This document shows, one piece after another, positions 16,702 to 26,050 of a DNA stretch of 58,507 bases (the first letter of the stretch is position 1; each line of letters opens with the position of its first letter). A program made the position numbers and the translations under genes. The stretch lies in the NCBI RefSeq assembly GCF_902488535.1, contig NZ_CABTWO010000014.1:1-58507 (forward strand), written 5' to 3'. Below the pieces are notes generated by a model that did no database searches, had not been told where the DNA came from, and saw only the letters and a list, made by a program, of their open reading frames with translations. Source of the stretch: an uncultured Mobiluncus sp. GTDB taxonomy: Bacteria; Actinomycetota; Actinomycetes; Actinomycetales; Actinomycetaceae.

Positions 16702-17427
16702 ATGAGTAAAACCCCAACCATTTTGGCTACCTCCGGCGGATACAAAAACGGCGAACGCATCTTTACAGAGTTCAACCACCTGGTGAAATATTCCCTCGAA
16801 CTGTCCGGCACCACCCGTTCCAAACCGAAACTGGGCTACCTGGACACCGCGGCCGGAGACCAGCATTACCGGCTAGCTCAACGCTACGAAGCGGCTCGGC
16901 TGGCGGGGGTGGAACTGAACCCGCTGCAACTGTTTGTCATGCCCAACGTGGACGACATCGAAGGCTACCTCATGGAACAGGACGCGGTCTGGGTTGACGG
17001 GGGTTCGGTGGCAAACCTGCTGGCAGTGTGGCGGGTCCACGGTCTTGACGAAATTTTCCGCCGGGTCTGGGAGGCCGGCGTAGTCCTAGCTGGTGTTTCT
17101 GCCGGTTCTATCTGTTGGCACCGGGGCGGCACCACGGATTCTTTCGGGCCTGAACTTCGCGCCGTCACCAACGGTCTGGGGCTGATTCCCTATGACAACG
17201 GCGTGCACTACGACGTCGAAAAACGCCGCCGCCCCACGGTGCATCGCCTGGTCGCCGCGGGAACTTTAGGCAAAACCTATTGCACGGATAACAATGTGGG
17301 TTTGGTCTACCGCGGCACCGAACTGGCCGAAGCCGTCAGCGAAGTGCGGGGAAAGTCAGCTTGGGTCGTGACCAAGGATAACGGCGAAGTGGTCGAGGAA
17401 CGCCTCGAAACCCGTTTCCTGGGATAG
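16702..17427 (+). CDS. S51 family peptidase (PepE-like)
   Basis: Cytoplasmic serine hydrolase of the dipeptidase E / cyanophycinase superfamily. The nucleophile elbow is GVSAGS with Ser133. The region VDGGSVANLLAVW (98-110) matches the family, as does the conserved LGLIPYDNGVHYDVE block. The ATG chosen begins MSKTPTILATSGG, the family N-terminus, and follows AGGATGG; twelve upstream codons are open but lack a site. About 241 residues is normal. Whether it cleaves Asp-X dipeptides (PepE) cannot be told from sequence. Confidence 0.88.
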   Translation: MSKTPTILATSGGYKNGERIFTEFNHLVKYSLELSGTTRSKPKLGYLDTAAGDQHYRLAQRYEAARLAGVELNPLQLFVMPNVDDIEGYLMEQDAVWVDGGSVANLLAVWRVHGLDEIFRRVWEAGVVLAGVSAGSICWHRGGTTDSFGPELRAVTNGLGLIPYDNGVHYDVEKRRRPTVHRLVAAGTLGKTYCTDNNVGLVYRGTELAEAVSEVRGKSAWVVTKDNGEVVEERLETRFLG

Positions 17428-17436
17428 TTTCGGCCT

Positions 17437-19242
17437 CTAATCTTGCTGCCAAGACGCCCACAGTGAGGCATATTCACCACCGGCCGCCACGAGTTCATCG
17501 TGCGTCCCCAATTCCACGATTCTCCCGTCCAACATGACTGCCACCCGGTCAGCATCGTGGGCGGTATAGAGCCGGTGGGCGATAGCGATGACGCAGCGTC
17601 CTGCCAACACTCGCGACAGCGATTGTTCCAGCGACCGAGCCGCGGAGGGATCCATCAGAGAAGTTGCCTCATCCAGCACCAAAGTGTGCGGGTTCAACAG
17701 CACGATTCGCGCCAGGGCAAGCTGCTGGACCTGCGCCGGGTTCAGCTTCATTCCAGCGCCGCCGATTTCCGCATACAGCCCGGTTTTTTCCGTATCTGCC
17801 TGCGATTTCCCCTCCGGGACAGATTGTGCGGTAGGGGTCAGGGTATCGCTTCGCCCCAAGCCGCGAACCCAGTCCACTCCCACCGCGTCGAGCACCGCCC
17901 ACAGTTCCTCATCACTCGCGTCGGGCCGCGCCAGACGCAGGTTGGAGGCAATAGTTCCGGTAAACACGTGCTGTTCTTGCGTAACCAAAGCGACCTGCTG
18001 GTGCAGTTCACTTTCGGGCAAGTCCACCAGCCGCACTCCTCCGACCGTCACGGACCCGCTGGTGGGCGGGTGAATACCCGCCAGCATCCGCCCAAAAGTG
18101 GACTTACCGGCGCCCGTTGGTCCGACAATCGCCAATGTTTCGCCCGCTCGGAGTTCCAGAGACACCTCGTGCAGCACATTTTGCCCCGCGCGGTAGGCAT
18201 AGCTAACGTCCCGAGCCACTATCGCGGGGGTACCGGCGGGCGCGTGGGCACTGGCTTCCCGGTCCGGCTCGACTTGTGCGACCCCAAAAATTCGCGCCAG
18301 CGAAGTGTAGGCTTCCATGGAAACGTCTACCCAGAACGTTGCTTCCCACACCGGCCCACGCACTTGATAGGCATAGAGCGCAATCGTGGAAACAGCCCCG
18401 ACAGTCAAGGCTCCGCTGGGCACCAGCCAGGCACCCAGCAACACGATAACTATTAGGGGAGACAGGGTGGCGCACACAATTCCCATGAACAACCAGGAAC
18501 GCATCCAGGCACTGTAGCGCTCCTGACGCCAGATTTCGCGAATAATGACATCGAGCTGGGCAATCCGTTTTCCTGACAGCCCCAGAGCGTCAACCGTGTC
18601 CGCCTGATCCAGAGTTTCCGCTACCGAACCGGACAAATCCGCCCAAGATCGAGCTGAGGAGCGATAGGCGGGAACGGTCCGCGGCAAATACCACGCCATC
18701 AAGGGCCACACCCCCAATGGCCCGATGAGTAGCACGAATGCCAACAGCGGGGAGGTCAGAAATGCCGCCACGAACGTCACCACCAACGTTGTGGTAATCA
18801 TCAGAATTGCGGCAATTCCCTGGCGAATCATAAATTGCAGGCGTTCAATGTCTCGCGTGGTGCGTCCCACCAGATCCCCGGTGCCGGCACTTTCCACAGT
18901 CGACAGAGGCAGGTGGATGACAGAGTCGACCAAGCCGTCGCGCAGGTGGGCAAAAATCCGCTCGCCCATCACCCGGGCGCGATATTCCGCCAGGAACGAA
19001 AATATCGCCGCCACCGCGACCACTACCAGGGCAATCACTATCTGTTGACCGACCCAGTCCCGGCTGGCCGCCCCGGCTTGAATGCGGTCAATCACGCGTC
19101 CCAGCAGCCACGGGAGGGTCACTCCCGCTAGGGATGACACCAGCTGCAGCCCCACCACGGCACCAATCGCGCCGCGATAGTCGTGAATCAGGTCTTTGAC
19201 CCCTCGCACCACCAGTTTTCCGCTGGCCAGAGGCAGTTTCAT
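17437..19242 (-). CDS. ABC exporter half-transporter, subunit with intact Walker motifs
   Basis: Membrane-spanning domain (about 20-320, six predicted helices) fused to an ATPase domain. Walker A (GPTGAGKS, Lys380), Walker B (LVLDE, 521-525) and the switch His556 (AIAHR) are intact. The ABC signature, however, is LNPAQ (500-504) instead of LSGGQ. Its start overlaps the stop of the preceding subunit by four bases, so the two are made together and should form a heterodimer. This subunit would supply the only complete nucleotide-binding Walker site, completed by the partner's signature. Substrate unknown; drug, lipid or peptide export are all possible. Confidence 0.9.
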   Translation of the reverse strand: MKLPLASGKLVVRGVKDLIHDYRGAIGAVVGLQLVSSLAGVTLPWLLGRVIDRIQAGAASRDWVGQQIVIALVVVAVAAIFSFLAEYRARVMGERIFAHLRDGLVDSVIHLPLSTVESAGTGDLVGRTTRDIERLQFMIRQGIAAILMITTTLVVTFVAAFLTSPLLAFVLLIGPLGVWPLMAWYLPRTVPAYRSSARSWADLSGSVAETLDQADTVDALGLSGKRIAQLDVIIREIWRQERYSAWMRSWLFMGIVCATLSPLIVIVLLGAWLVPSGALTVGAVSTIALYAYQVRGPVWEATFWVDVSMEAYTSLARIFGVAQVEPDREASAHAPAGTPAIVARDVSYAYRAGQNVLHEVSLELRAGETLAIVGPTGAGKSTFGRMLAGIHPPTSGSVTVGGVRLVDLPESELHQQVALVTQEQHVFTGTIASNLRLARPDASDEELWAVLDAVGVDWVRGLGRSDTLTPTAQSVPEGKSQADTEKTGLYAEIGGAGMKLNPAQVQQLALARIVLLNPHTLVLDEATSLMDPSAARSLEQSLSRVLAGRCVIAIAHRLYTAHDADRVAVMLDGRIVELGTHDELVAAGGEYASLWASWQQD

Positions 19243-21239
19243 GACGACTCACCCCCGCTTTGCACCGAGCGGTTGATAATAGCCAGGTACGCCGCGGCTG
19301 ACGGGTCCCCCGACCGGGCTTTTTCCCGAAGCTCCCGGTGTGAACCGCGGACGATTTCCCGACCCGCGTCGTCGAGCACAATGACTTCATCACAATGCTC
19401 CAACACCAGCACTGACGCCGAGACGATGACGGTGGTTTTCCCGTGTCGCGCTTGTGCCAAACGCTGGGCGACCCGCGATTCCGTATGCGAATCGACCGCT
19501 GAAGTCGGCTCAATAGTAACCAGCACCGCGGGATCGGCTGCTACCGCGCGAGCCAGGGCGACACGCTGGCGCTGACCGCCCGAGAGAGTGCGCCCTTTTT
19601 CCGCTACTGCCCCGTCCAGGCCGCCATTCACGGATTCCACCACGTCATCAGCATCCGCCACGTGCAGCGCTGCCAACCATTGCGAATCGCGCTCATCAAC
19701 TTCAGGAACAATGAGCGAGTCCTCTTGCCGGGTCGCGTTCTCGATGACGTCGCGCCACACCAGTTCGCGCACCCCCCGTTCGCGAGGTGCCGGCGTATTG
19801 GCCCCGCGCACCTGGTCTCGCAAGGTTCCGGCAAACAGCTGCGGGTCGGTATCTGACAGTATGATGGCGCGGCGCACTAGGTCGAGGGGCAGGGTTCTCG
19901 CGTCGGTTCCATCAATCAGAAGGGTCGGTTGCGCGCTGTCCTCTTGACGTGCCAGGCGCCGGGCCACCGCGGCGCTGGCGTCAGGATTGGCGCAGACCAG
20001 TCCGGTAATCAAGCCCGGTTTCACCGTTACCTCACTGACCGTGTCGGTGAGCTGGGCCAGACCAAAATCCTTTTCCCGCCACCGCGCTTGCGGCAAGGTA
20101 TTTGGGTGCAGCGCGTCCCCGGAAACTTCCGCCATATCCTCGCTCACCAGGGAGGTCACGCCTTGAATCCGCGCGAGTTTGCGAACTCCGACCCAAGCTC
20201 TGGTGAATTCTTCCAACGACCGGGTGGCGACCACAATGGGATTGCGCAAAAATTGTGAAAACCCAAAGAACGCGACCAAACTGCCTACTGACAGTTCATT
20301 GTGAAAATACAGAATCGCCCCGATACCCACCACTAGGGCAGTAAACAGCATGGGTATGACCGAACGCAGCATGCCCAGCAGCGCCGCGGGTAGGGCGACT
20401 CGAATCCCGGCATCGCGCACGCGAGCCGACTGCCCCTGATAGTGACGTCCGAACACGTCCTCGCCGCCGATGCCGCGCAGGACCCGCAACCCCGCCACCG
20501 CGTCAGCCGAGATTTCCGTCAGTTTGCCCTGTTCATCGCGGTTCTCGGTTTGCCGCCGCTGCAGTGGTTTACCCAACAGCCCTATCAGCAGCGTTACGAT
20601 GGGCAACCCGATGAGTACCGTCCAGGCCAAAGGTGGCGAGGTGCGAAACATGATGACCAGAATCATGACGGTAGAGAGAATAGCGCCCACCATTTCGGGA
20701 ATCCACAGCGCCGCCCGGCCAATCCGATCCACATCTGTCAGCATCGAAGTGACCACGTCACCGGATTCCAGTTCCCGGTTCACCGCGCGCCCATCGAAAG
20801 CTAACTTTCGACCGGCTACTCGCGCGGGGGTCGCCACCGCGGTCATCTGGACCGCAATCTCAGTGAGCTGTCCCGCCATTTGGGTCAGCGCCACGCCCAG
20901 GATAACCAGGGTCAGAACCGCCAACCGGATCCAGATTTCCCCGGTCAAACCGTGTTCTAACCCCGCATCCAGCACCATCCCCAGCGCCCACGGAACGCTG
21001 ACCGACACCGCATAGTTCAGCCCCGTCACCAGGGAACCAAGCGCAAGCACGCCACCCATAGAAACAACGAGTTTTCGGGCATAGCGGTGGGGGTCAACAG
21101 GGTAAACGTCAGGTTCGCCCTGGGGGCTGCGCAGCGGCCAGCGCCAAGTGCGCGGGGTTCTCAGCAGAGGCGGCAGCGCAACGTGTTCTTCAACAGCACG
21201 CCGCTGCAAAAAATCGCGCGCGCGGGCATTATCTTCCAC
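19239..21239 (-). CDS. ABC exporter half-transporter, subunit with degenerate ATP site
   Basis: N-terminal polar extension (about 55 residues), then a membrane domain (55-335) and an ATPase domain. The ATPase domain has lost its own ATP-binding residues: the Walker A position reads GLVCANPDAS (413-422, no Lys), Walker B reads LVTIEP (no Asp), and the switch His is Ser607. The signature LSGGQ (552-556) is perfect. It therefore looks like an obligate partner that lends its signature to the other subunit. The start is GTG, directly abutting the stop of the XRE-MntA-HepT gene (TAGGTG). The junction has no clear ribosome site, so coupling is likely. Confidence 0.9.
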   Translation of the reverse strand: MEDNARARDFLQRRAVEEHVALPPLLRTPRTWRWPLRSPQGEPDVYPVDPHRYARKLVVSMGGVLALGSLVTGLNYAVSVSVPWALGMVLDAGLEHGLTGEIWIRLAVLTLVILGVALTQMAGQLTEIAVQMTAVATPARVAGRKLAFDGRAVNRELESGDVVTSMLTDVDRIGRAALWIPEMVGAILSTVMILVIMFRTSPPLAWTVLIGLPIVTLLIGLLGKPLQRRQTENRDEQGKLTEISADAVAGLRVLRGIGGEDVFGRHYQGQSARVRDAGIRVALPAALLGMLRSVIPMLFTALVVGIGAILYFHNELSVGSLVAFFGFSQFLRNPIVVATRSLEEFTRAWVGVRKLARIQGVTSLVSEDMAEVSGDALHPNTLPQARWREKDFGLAQLTDTVSEVTVKPGLITGLVCANPDASAAVARRLARQEDSAQPTLLIDGTDARTLPLDLVRRAIILSDTDPQLFAGTLRDQVRGANTPAPRERGVRELVWRDVIENATRQEDSLIVPEVDERDSQWLAALHVADADDVVESVNGGLDGAVAEKGRTLSGGQRQRVALARAVAADPAVLVTIEPTSAVDSHTESRVAQRLAQARHGKTTVIVSASVLVLEHCDEVIVLDDAGREIVRGSHRELREKARSGDPSAAAYLAIINRSVQSGGESS

Positions 21240-22220
21240 CTACGGAGTCGCCTCAGTGCCGCTGCCAGGGAAAGTAATCAAGCCCAGAGCATCGAGGATT
21301 TTGGGGAAATCCTCACGCAAAGAGGACCAAGCCACGATTGCGTCTATCTCATCGGCCGTCTGCTGGAGTCGGCAATGCAGTCCCCATAAGGTCGCCCAAG
21401 GAATTGCCGGGTTGGCTTCCTTGACATCGGAATGGACTTTCGCCGCTGATTCAACCAACACTGCTATGGCGTGATAAGCCGCGAAACGGGACTGAACCCC
21501 CGCCGGAGTCTTTTCCAAGAATGCCTGTGGGTCTCCGGAGGCGATGCCGGCACCCACGTCCAAAACCCGGGCCATATCCTCCACCCGCCACCGGGAGGCG
21601 GAAACATCGTAAGGGAAAAAGGACTTGGGGAATCCCCACTTTTGGAAATAGGGATACTCTTCAATCTCACGCGGTGAAAAAACATCCCCGAATCGGTATA
21701 AATCCACCAGCAGGGGTTTGAACTGCGACTTTTTGTCAGGCTTGGTGACTTCCCGAGGGCACCGATCAACTTTGGCGTTGCCCCACCCCGTGTCCACGGA
21801 CACGTAGACCGTGGCGCTCAACACATTTTCGAGTTCGTTTTGCAAACCAATCAAATCCAACATTCCCAGTGGATTTGTGGTACTGACCAGGAAATCTATC
21901 GGGGTAAACGCATCATCTTGCCCGGTAGAGGCAGGTCCGAACAGAAAAATCTCATCGTACCCGTGCCGCGAAAAAATGCTGCGAACCACGTGACGCTTCA
22001 TACTCATCAAAGTGTGTGACGGTACGCTCAGCGCTTTCGCCAAGGCGGTTTCTTCGGCAACAGAGATGCGCCGCTTGTGGTTTTCAAAAGCACTAATGTG
22101 GGACTGGGGAACTCCAGTCATCGCTGCCAGTTCCGCCTGGGTCAACCCCAGCACACCGCGTCGTAGACGCAAAAATGCACCGGGCCGCAAATCGCGTAAC
22201 GCCATAAATTTCTGTTCCAT
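21240..22220 (-). CDS. XRE regulator fused to MntA-like and HepT-like domains
   Basis: Three domains are visible. A helix-turn-helix of the XRE type covers about 15-62 (LGLTQAELAAMTGVPQSHIS). An MntA-like minimal nucleotidyltransferase fold covers 72-145: FGPASTG (94-100) and TPIDF (106-110) occupy the places of the catalytic GS and DxD, so both are altered. A HepT-like HEPN domain covers about 210-315 (VEDMARVL..., IPWATLWGLHCRLQQ), where the RNase motif is gone (HC at 282-283 and Gln287 instead of RN and His). It resembles a HepT/MntA toxin-antitoxin pair turned into one regulatory protein. It is the first gene of the exporter operon. Domain calls rest on pattern recognition; the precise role is unknown. 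Confidence 0.8.
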   Translation of the reverse strand: MEQKFMALRDLRPGAFLRLRRGVLGLTQAELAAMTGVPQSHISAFENHKRRISVAEETALAKALSVPSHTLMSMKRHVVRSIFSRHGYDEIFLFGPASTGQDDAFTPIDFLVSTTNPLGMLDLIGLQNELENVLSATVYVSVDTGWGNAKVDRCPREVTKPDKKSQFKPLLVDLYRFGDVFSPREIEEYPYFQKWGFPKSFFPYDVSASRWRVEDMARVLDVGAGIASGDPQAFLEKTPAGVQSRFAAYHAIAVLVESAAKVHSDVKEANPAIPWATLWGLHCRLQQTADEIDAIVAWSSLREDFPKILDALGLITFPGSGTEATP

Positions 22221-22262
22221 AGAGAAATTATACTCCGTAAATGTATATAAAGGAATAATGTT
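22221..22262 (-). promoter_or_regulatory. promoter of the XRE-MntA-HepT operon, apparently leaderless
   Basis: On the minus strand TATAAT (22227-22232) ends six bases before the ATG, so transcription would begin at or next to the start codon. No Shine-Dalgarno is present. A second -35/-10 pair (CTGACA, 17 bases, TACATT) overlaps just upstream. Confidence 0.55.
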
Positions 22263-22322
22263 TGTCAGTACATCAGGTCTTTCTGAGCCGGGTTGTCTGT
22301 GCCAGTGGGGACTGCCTGAAAA

Positions 22323-23309
22323 TCAGCAGTAGCTCTCTGTGGACTTGCCTTCCAAAGCCCGGTTGACAGCTTTGCGGAATTCGTCGGTTTCCTCTTTCAC
22401 CTGCGGATCGATTCCGTCCAAGCTGGCACTGATTTCTTTGGCAATGCGTGGGGAACAGGTACTTAACAACCGCTCCTTTTCGGTGGCGAAGTCCCACTGC
22501 GCCTCCGGCCAGTGCTGATCCAGACTAATCAGAGCCTGAGTCAACAGCTCGGTGGCGACCAAGCGGGTATACCACTTGTGATCTGAGGGAATGACATACC
22601 AGGGAGCCCATGGCGTCGAAGTCAGCGTAAACACCGCTTGGTATGCCTCTTGGTAAGCGTCCCAGTCCCGGCGAGTGTCAATGTCACCGGGCTGATACTT
22701 CCACCACTTATCACGGCGATCCAGGCGCTGCGCTAAGCGCCGTGCTTGCTCGTCGTGGGACACCATCAGCGCCAGCTTGACGATGGTGAAATGCTGGTCT
22801 TGCACCAGGTAGCGTTCCCAATCGTTAATGATGTCGTAGCGTCCGCCCCAAATTTCCGGAGGCACAATGTTACGCACTCGCTGCACCAACACGTCCTCGT
22901 AATGGGAGCGATCAAACACGCCAATCTTGCCGAAATGGGGCAGCTGTCGTTCGATACGGCACAAGAAGTGTTCACTGAGTTCCTGCTCGGTGGGCTTGCC
23001 AAAAGACGCGAGCTGAACGCCCTGGGGATCCACCATCCCCATCACGTGGCGCGAGATGCCGCCTTTTCCCGCGGTATCGAGCCCCTGAACCACCAGCAAT
23101 ATACGCCGATCATCGCCCATCTTAGAGCAAGCGAAATAGCGTTCCTGCAGTTCCGAAAGCAGTCGATGCCGGCCATCCTGAAATTTTTGGGCAGCGGCTT
23201 TACCAGCGGTCCACCCCGGGGTAGCGCCGGGATCAAAGTCTTTTAACTGAAACCCTTCCTGAACCCGCAGGGCCTCACCCGGCAGTGTTTTCCACTTATT
23301 TTTGGCCAT
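22323..23309 (-). CDS. polyphosphate kinase 2 family protein
   Basis: Transfers phosphate between polyphosphate and nucleotides. The P-loop GLDTAGKGG (76-84) and the lid/Walker B region VFDRSHYEDVLV (131-142) are characteristic of PPK2, and the WWKYQPGD and PWYVIPSDHKWY motifs agree. The single ~328-residue domain is the one-domain type, which acts on AMP or nucleoside diphosphates depending on class. The ATG has AAGGAG five bases upstream; ten further codons are open but lack a site. Upstream lies the amino-acid importer, 85 bases away. Confidence 0.92.
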   Translation of the reverse strand: MAKNKWKTLPGEALRVQEGFQLKDFDPGATPGWTAGKAAAQKFQDGRHRLLSELQERYFACSKMGDDRRILLVVQGLDTAGKGGISRHVMGMVDPQGVQLASFGKPTEQELSEHFLCRIERQLPHFGKIGVFDRSHYEDVLVQRVRNIVPPEIWGGRYDIINDWERYLVQDQHFTIVKLALMVSHDEQARRLAQRLDRRDKWWKYQPGDIDTRRDWDAYQEAYQAVFTLTSTPWAPWYVIPSDHKWYTRLVATELLTQALISLDQHWPEAQWDFATEKERLLSTCSPRIAKEISASLDGIDPQVKEETDEFRKAVNRALEGKSTESYC

Positions 23310-23394
23310 TTTTACTCCTTGAAATATTGGTAAAACCACTGAAAACGAATGCTAAATCTCCGACACTCCGAAGTTTATCCGAAACAGCAGCCTT

Positions 23395-24156
23395 TTACAG
23401 ATATCGCGCCAGAAAATCACGCGTCCGTTCCCGCTGCGGGTTACCGAACAGCTGCTCGGGCGGCCCCTGCTCAGCGATGACCCCATCTGCCATAAACACC
23501 ACATTCTTGCTGACCGTGCGGGCGAAAGCCATCTCGTGGGTCACCACCAGCATCGTCATGCCTTCCTGGGCCAGCTTCTTAATGACCTCGATGACTTCCC
23601 CGACCATTTCCGGATCCAACGCCGAGGTCGGTTCATCAAACAACAGGACTTCCGGATCCATCGCCAGAGCGCGAGAAATGGCCACCCGCTGCTTTTGCCC
23701 ACCGGACAACTGCCGCGGTTTCGCGTTCAAGAACGGGCTCATCCCGACTTTATCCAGATACTGCAGTGCTTTCTCATGCGATTCCTCGCGAGACCGACCC
23801 AGGACTTTCATCTGGCCAATCATGCAGTTCTTCAGCACGGTCATATTGTTGAACAGGTTGAACGATTGAAACACCATCCCCACTTTGGACCGATATTTCG
23901 CCTTTTTCATGGAATGGTCCAGGATATTTGTCCCGTGGTAGAGGATTTCACCCGAGGTGGGGGTTTCCAGCAAATTGATGCAACGCAGCAAAGTCGATTT
24001 CCCGGAGCCAGAGGCCCCGATAATGGACGCCACGTCCCCCGGCCGCACCGAAAAATCGATGTCTTTCAGCACCTCGTGAGTGCCGAAAGACTTTGAGAGG
24101 TGACGTACCGTGATGATTTCGTCGCTGGTGCTTGCCGTAGTGTTCGGTTCGCTCAT
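23395..24156 (-). CDS. polar amino-acid ABC importer, ATPase
   Basis: GlnQ/HisP-type ATPase of about 253 residues: Walker A GASGSGKST, Q-loop VFQSFNLF, signature LSGGQKQR, Walker B VLLFDEPTSALD and switch His in VVTHE. The start overlaps the permease stop by four bases. It energises uptake with the permease and lipoprotein encoded upstream; the lysine riboswitch in front of the operon suggests lysine, or basic amino acids, as substrate. Confidence 0.93.
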   Translation of the reverse strand: MSEPNTTASTSDEIITVRHLSKSFGTHEVLKDIDFSVRPGDVASIIGASGSGKSTLLRCINLLETPTSGEILYHGTNILDHSMKKAKYRSKVGMVFQSFNLFNNMTVLKNCMIGQMKVLGRSREESHEKALQYLDKVGMSPFLNAKPRQLSGGQKQRVAISRALAMDPEVLLFDEPTSALDPEMVGEVIEVIKKLAQEGMTMLVVTHEMAFARTVSKNVVFMADGVIAEQGPPEQLFGNPQRERTRDFLARYL

Positions 24157-25064
24157 GAGTTTTGTCCTCCCTCGGGGCGTGCCGGTTTTTCTGGAGCCGG
24201 TTTCCCGGTGGGCTTTGCCGGTCGTCCCGGACGTTTGGCGGGGTCGGGGAATGTGTAGTTTCCGGCGGCCATCACAAGTTGATCTTCATTCATCAATTCG
24301 TAATCGCTCTGTTCCTCGCCCGCCGCACCGGGCAACAGTTCGTAGGCATCGTCTCCGTCAATCTTCTTTTCCAGTTTCCGCAACAGGAAAGAGGACAGCA
24401 GAGTCAGCGTCAAATAGCCCACCATCTCGATGGTGGCGGAGGGGAAGTACTTGAAAACGGCACCCGACACCATCTTGTGAACTGAGAAGAACTCCGAGAA
24501 ACCGATGATGAACATGACCGAAGTGTCTTTGATGTTGATGATGAAGTTGTTACCGATTTGCGGCAGCAGGTTGCGCAAAGCCTGAGGCAAGATGACATAG
24601 AGCATGGTCTGGAAGTGGGTCATGCCAATCGCCCTGGCTCCCTCGGTTTGCCCCGGATCGACGCTGATGATGCCCCCGCGCACGGATTCGGCGATGTAAG
24701 CGCCGGTGTTGATGGAGACAACGAAAATCGATACTCCCCACATGGACTGGAACTGCAGCGCATTATTCGTGAAGTAGGGCAGACCGTAATAAATGAATAC
24801 GGCCTGCAAAATCATCGGAGTGCCGCGGAAAACTTCCACATAGATCCGGATGATGGCCCGGATAATCGCCAGAATGATCCGCTTGGGCAGGGGATCGGTT
24901 GGAGGATGGGGAATTGTGTTCAAGATTCCGCAGGCAAAACCGATCACGCAGCCCAGCAAGGTGGCGACAGTGGCGAGGACCACCGTGTTGACGATACCTG
25001 TCAAATACACGCCACCGTACTTGTTCAGCAGCGTTACGATGTCCTGCCACAGTGTCCACAGCAT
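24153..25064 (-). CDS. polar amino-acid ABC importer, permease
   Basis: HisMQ-type permease. About five membrane segments fill residues 15-230, and the EAA loop ESVRGGIISVDPGQTEGARAI, here abbreviated to RGGIISVDPGQTEGARA, couples it to the ATPase. An unusual hydrophilic tail of about 70 residues, Pro/Lys-rich at its end, follows the last helix. The ATG is preceded by AGGAG. It lies 36 bases after the binding-protein gene. A single permease gene implies a homodimeric channel. Confidence 0.92.
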   Translation of the reverse strand: MLWTLWQDIVTLLNKYGGVYLTGIVNTVVLATVATLLGCVIGFACGILNTIPHPPTDPLPKRIILAIIRAIIRIYVEVFRGTPMILQAVFIYYGLPYFTNNALQFQSMWGVSIFVVSINTGAYIAESVRGGIISVDPGQTEGARAIGMTHFQTMLYVILPQALRNLLPQIGNNFIINIKDTSVMFIIGFSEFFSVHKMVSGAVFKYFPSATIEMVGYLTLTLLSSFLLRKLEKKIDGDDAYELLPGAAGEEQSDYELMNEDQLVMAAGNYTFPDPAKRPGRPAKPTGKPAPEKPARPEGGQNS

Positions 25065-25100
25065 TTTTCTCTCCTGACGTGTTCCAGTGCGGTTGGCGGA

Positions 25101-25970
25101 TTAATCCTCTTGGGGCTGAATCTTTACCGCATCCGCCATCATGGCATCGAAGTCTTTGGCGGTCTTGCCGGACAGGGCCTTGTTGATGGCATCCTTCAGA
25201 GCGGTGTTGCCTTTCTTAATGGACACGCCGATGTTAATGTCCTCGTCCGAAACTTGGAAGTCGTCGCCGTCGTCGGGGAAGTCCAAAATCTTCATGTCCG
25301 GGTAAGCAACCATAGCTCCTTGACCGGTGGGCATATCGGTAACCACGTAATCAACCTTGCCGGTTTCCAAAGCCACCAGCATCGCCGGTGCGGATTCGGC
25401 GGGAGCCTGCCGTTGGGCACCCTTAATTTGCGGAATCAAGGTGTCATACCAAACGGTGCCGGTTTGGCTGGTGGTCCGGCCTCCCGCCAGGTCAGCCAAG
25501 CCTTTCGCGTTGGCGAACTTAGAATCAGCCTTGGTCAGCACAATGATGCGGGCGTACAGATACGGCCCGGCAAAGTCCACGGTTTCCTCGCGTTCCTTGG
25601 TCATGGACTGACCCGCAATGGCGGCATCGATTTCCCCGGACTGTACCGCCGGAATCAGGGAATCCCACTCCAGCTGCTTGATTTCGAGTTTCCAGCCGTT
25701 CGCTTTCGCGATTTCCTTCGCGGTCATCACGTCGTAGCCATTGGCGTACAAGGCGGAATCTTTGATGGGCACCGCGTCGTTAGATTTATCGGGCTGCGCC
25801 CAGTTGTAGGGAGCGTAGGCAGCTTCCATACCGACGGTGAAAACACCGTCCTCCAGGCCGGGAATCGCCCCGTCTTTACCAGCTGTGTTATCAGCCGCGG
25901 GACCTGCCCCGCACGCGGCGAGGGAAAAAGCTGCAGCCAGCAGGGCCGCACCACTCAGTATCTTGTTCAT
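25101..25970 (-). CDS. polar amino-acid ABC importer, substrate-binding lipoprotein
   Basis: Family 3 solute-binding protein. Signal and lipobox (LAAC, Cys20) anchor it outside the membrane. EAAYAPYNW and YDVMTAKEIAKANGW are typical ligand-site and hinge stretches, and EIDAAIAGQSMTKEREETVDF, here shortened to DAAIAGQSMTKERE, is the family core. Two adjacent ATGs occur; the second has the better spacing from GAAAGGA. It is the first gene of the operon and is preceded by a riboswitch-like leader. Lysine as ligand is inference from that leader. Confidence 0.92.
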   Translation of the reverse strand: MNKILSGAALLAAAFSLAACGAGPAADNTAGKDGAIPGLEDGVFTVGMEAAYAPYNWAQPDKSNDAVPIKDSALYANGYDVMTAKEIAKANGWKLEIKQLEWDSLIPAVQSGEIDAAIAGQSMTKEREETVDFAGPYLYARIIVLTKADSKFANAKGLADLAGGRTTSQTGTVWYDTLIPQIKGAQRQAPAESAPAMLVALETGKVDYVVTDMPTGQGAMVAYPDMKILDFPDDGDDFQVSDEDINIGVSIKKGNTALKDAINKALSGKTAKDFDAMMADAVKIQPQED

Positions 25971-26023
25971 CATTAGTCCTTTCAATCGTTGCAAACAACT
26001 TTCGAAAGCTCGAACATGCCACC

Positions 26024-26050
26024 AAAAAAGGGGTCATGCTCCATGACCCC
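26024..26050 (-). terminator. intrinsic terminator in the importer leader
   Basis: On the minus strand GGGGTCATG and CATGACCCC form a perfect 9-bp stem with a 3-base loop, followed by TTTTTT. It lies ~55 bases before the binding-protein start, not after a gene, so it is the regulatory switch element of the riboswitch. Its arms contain GUCAUG and CAUGAC, the same six-base strings that make aptamer helix P1. Confidence 0.88.
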
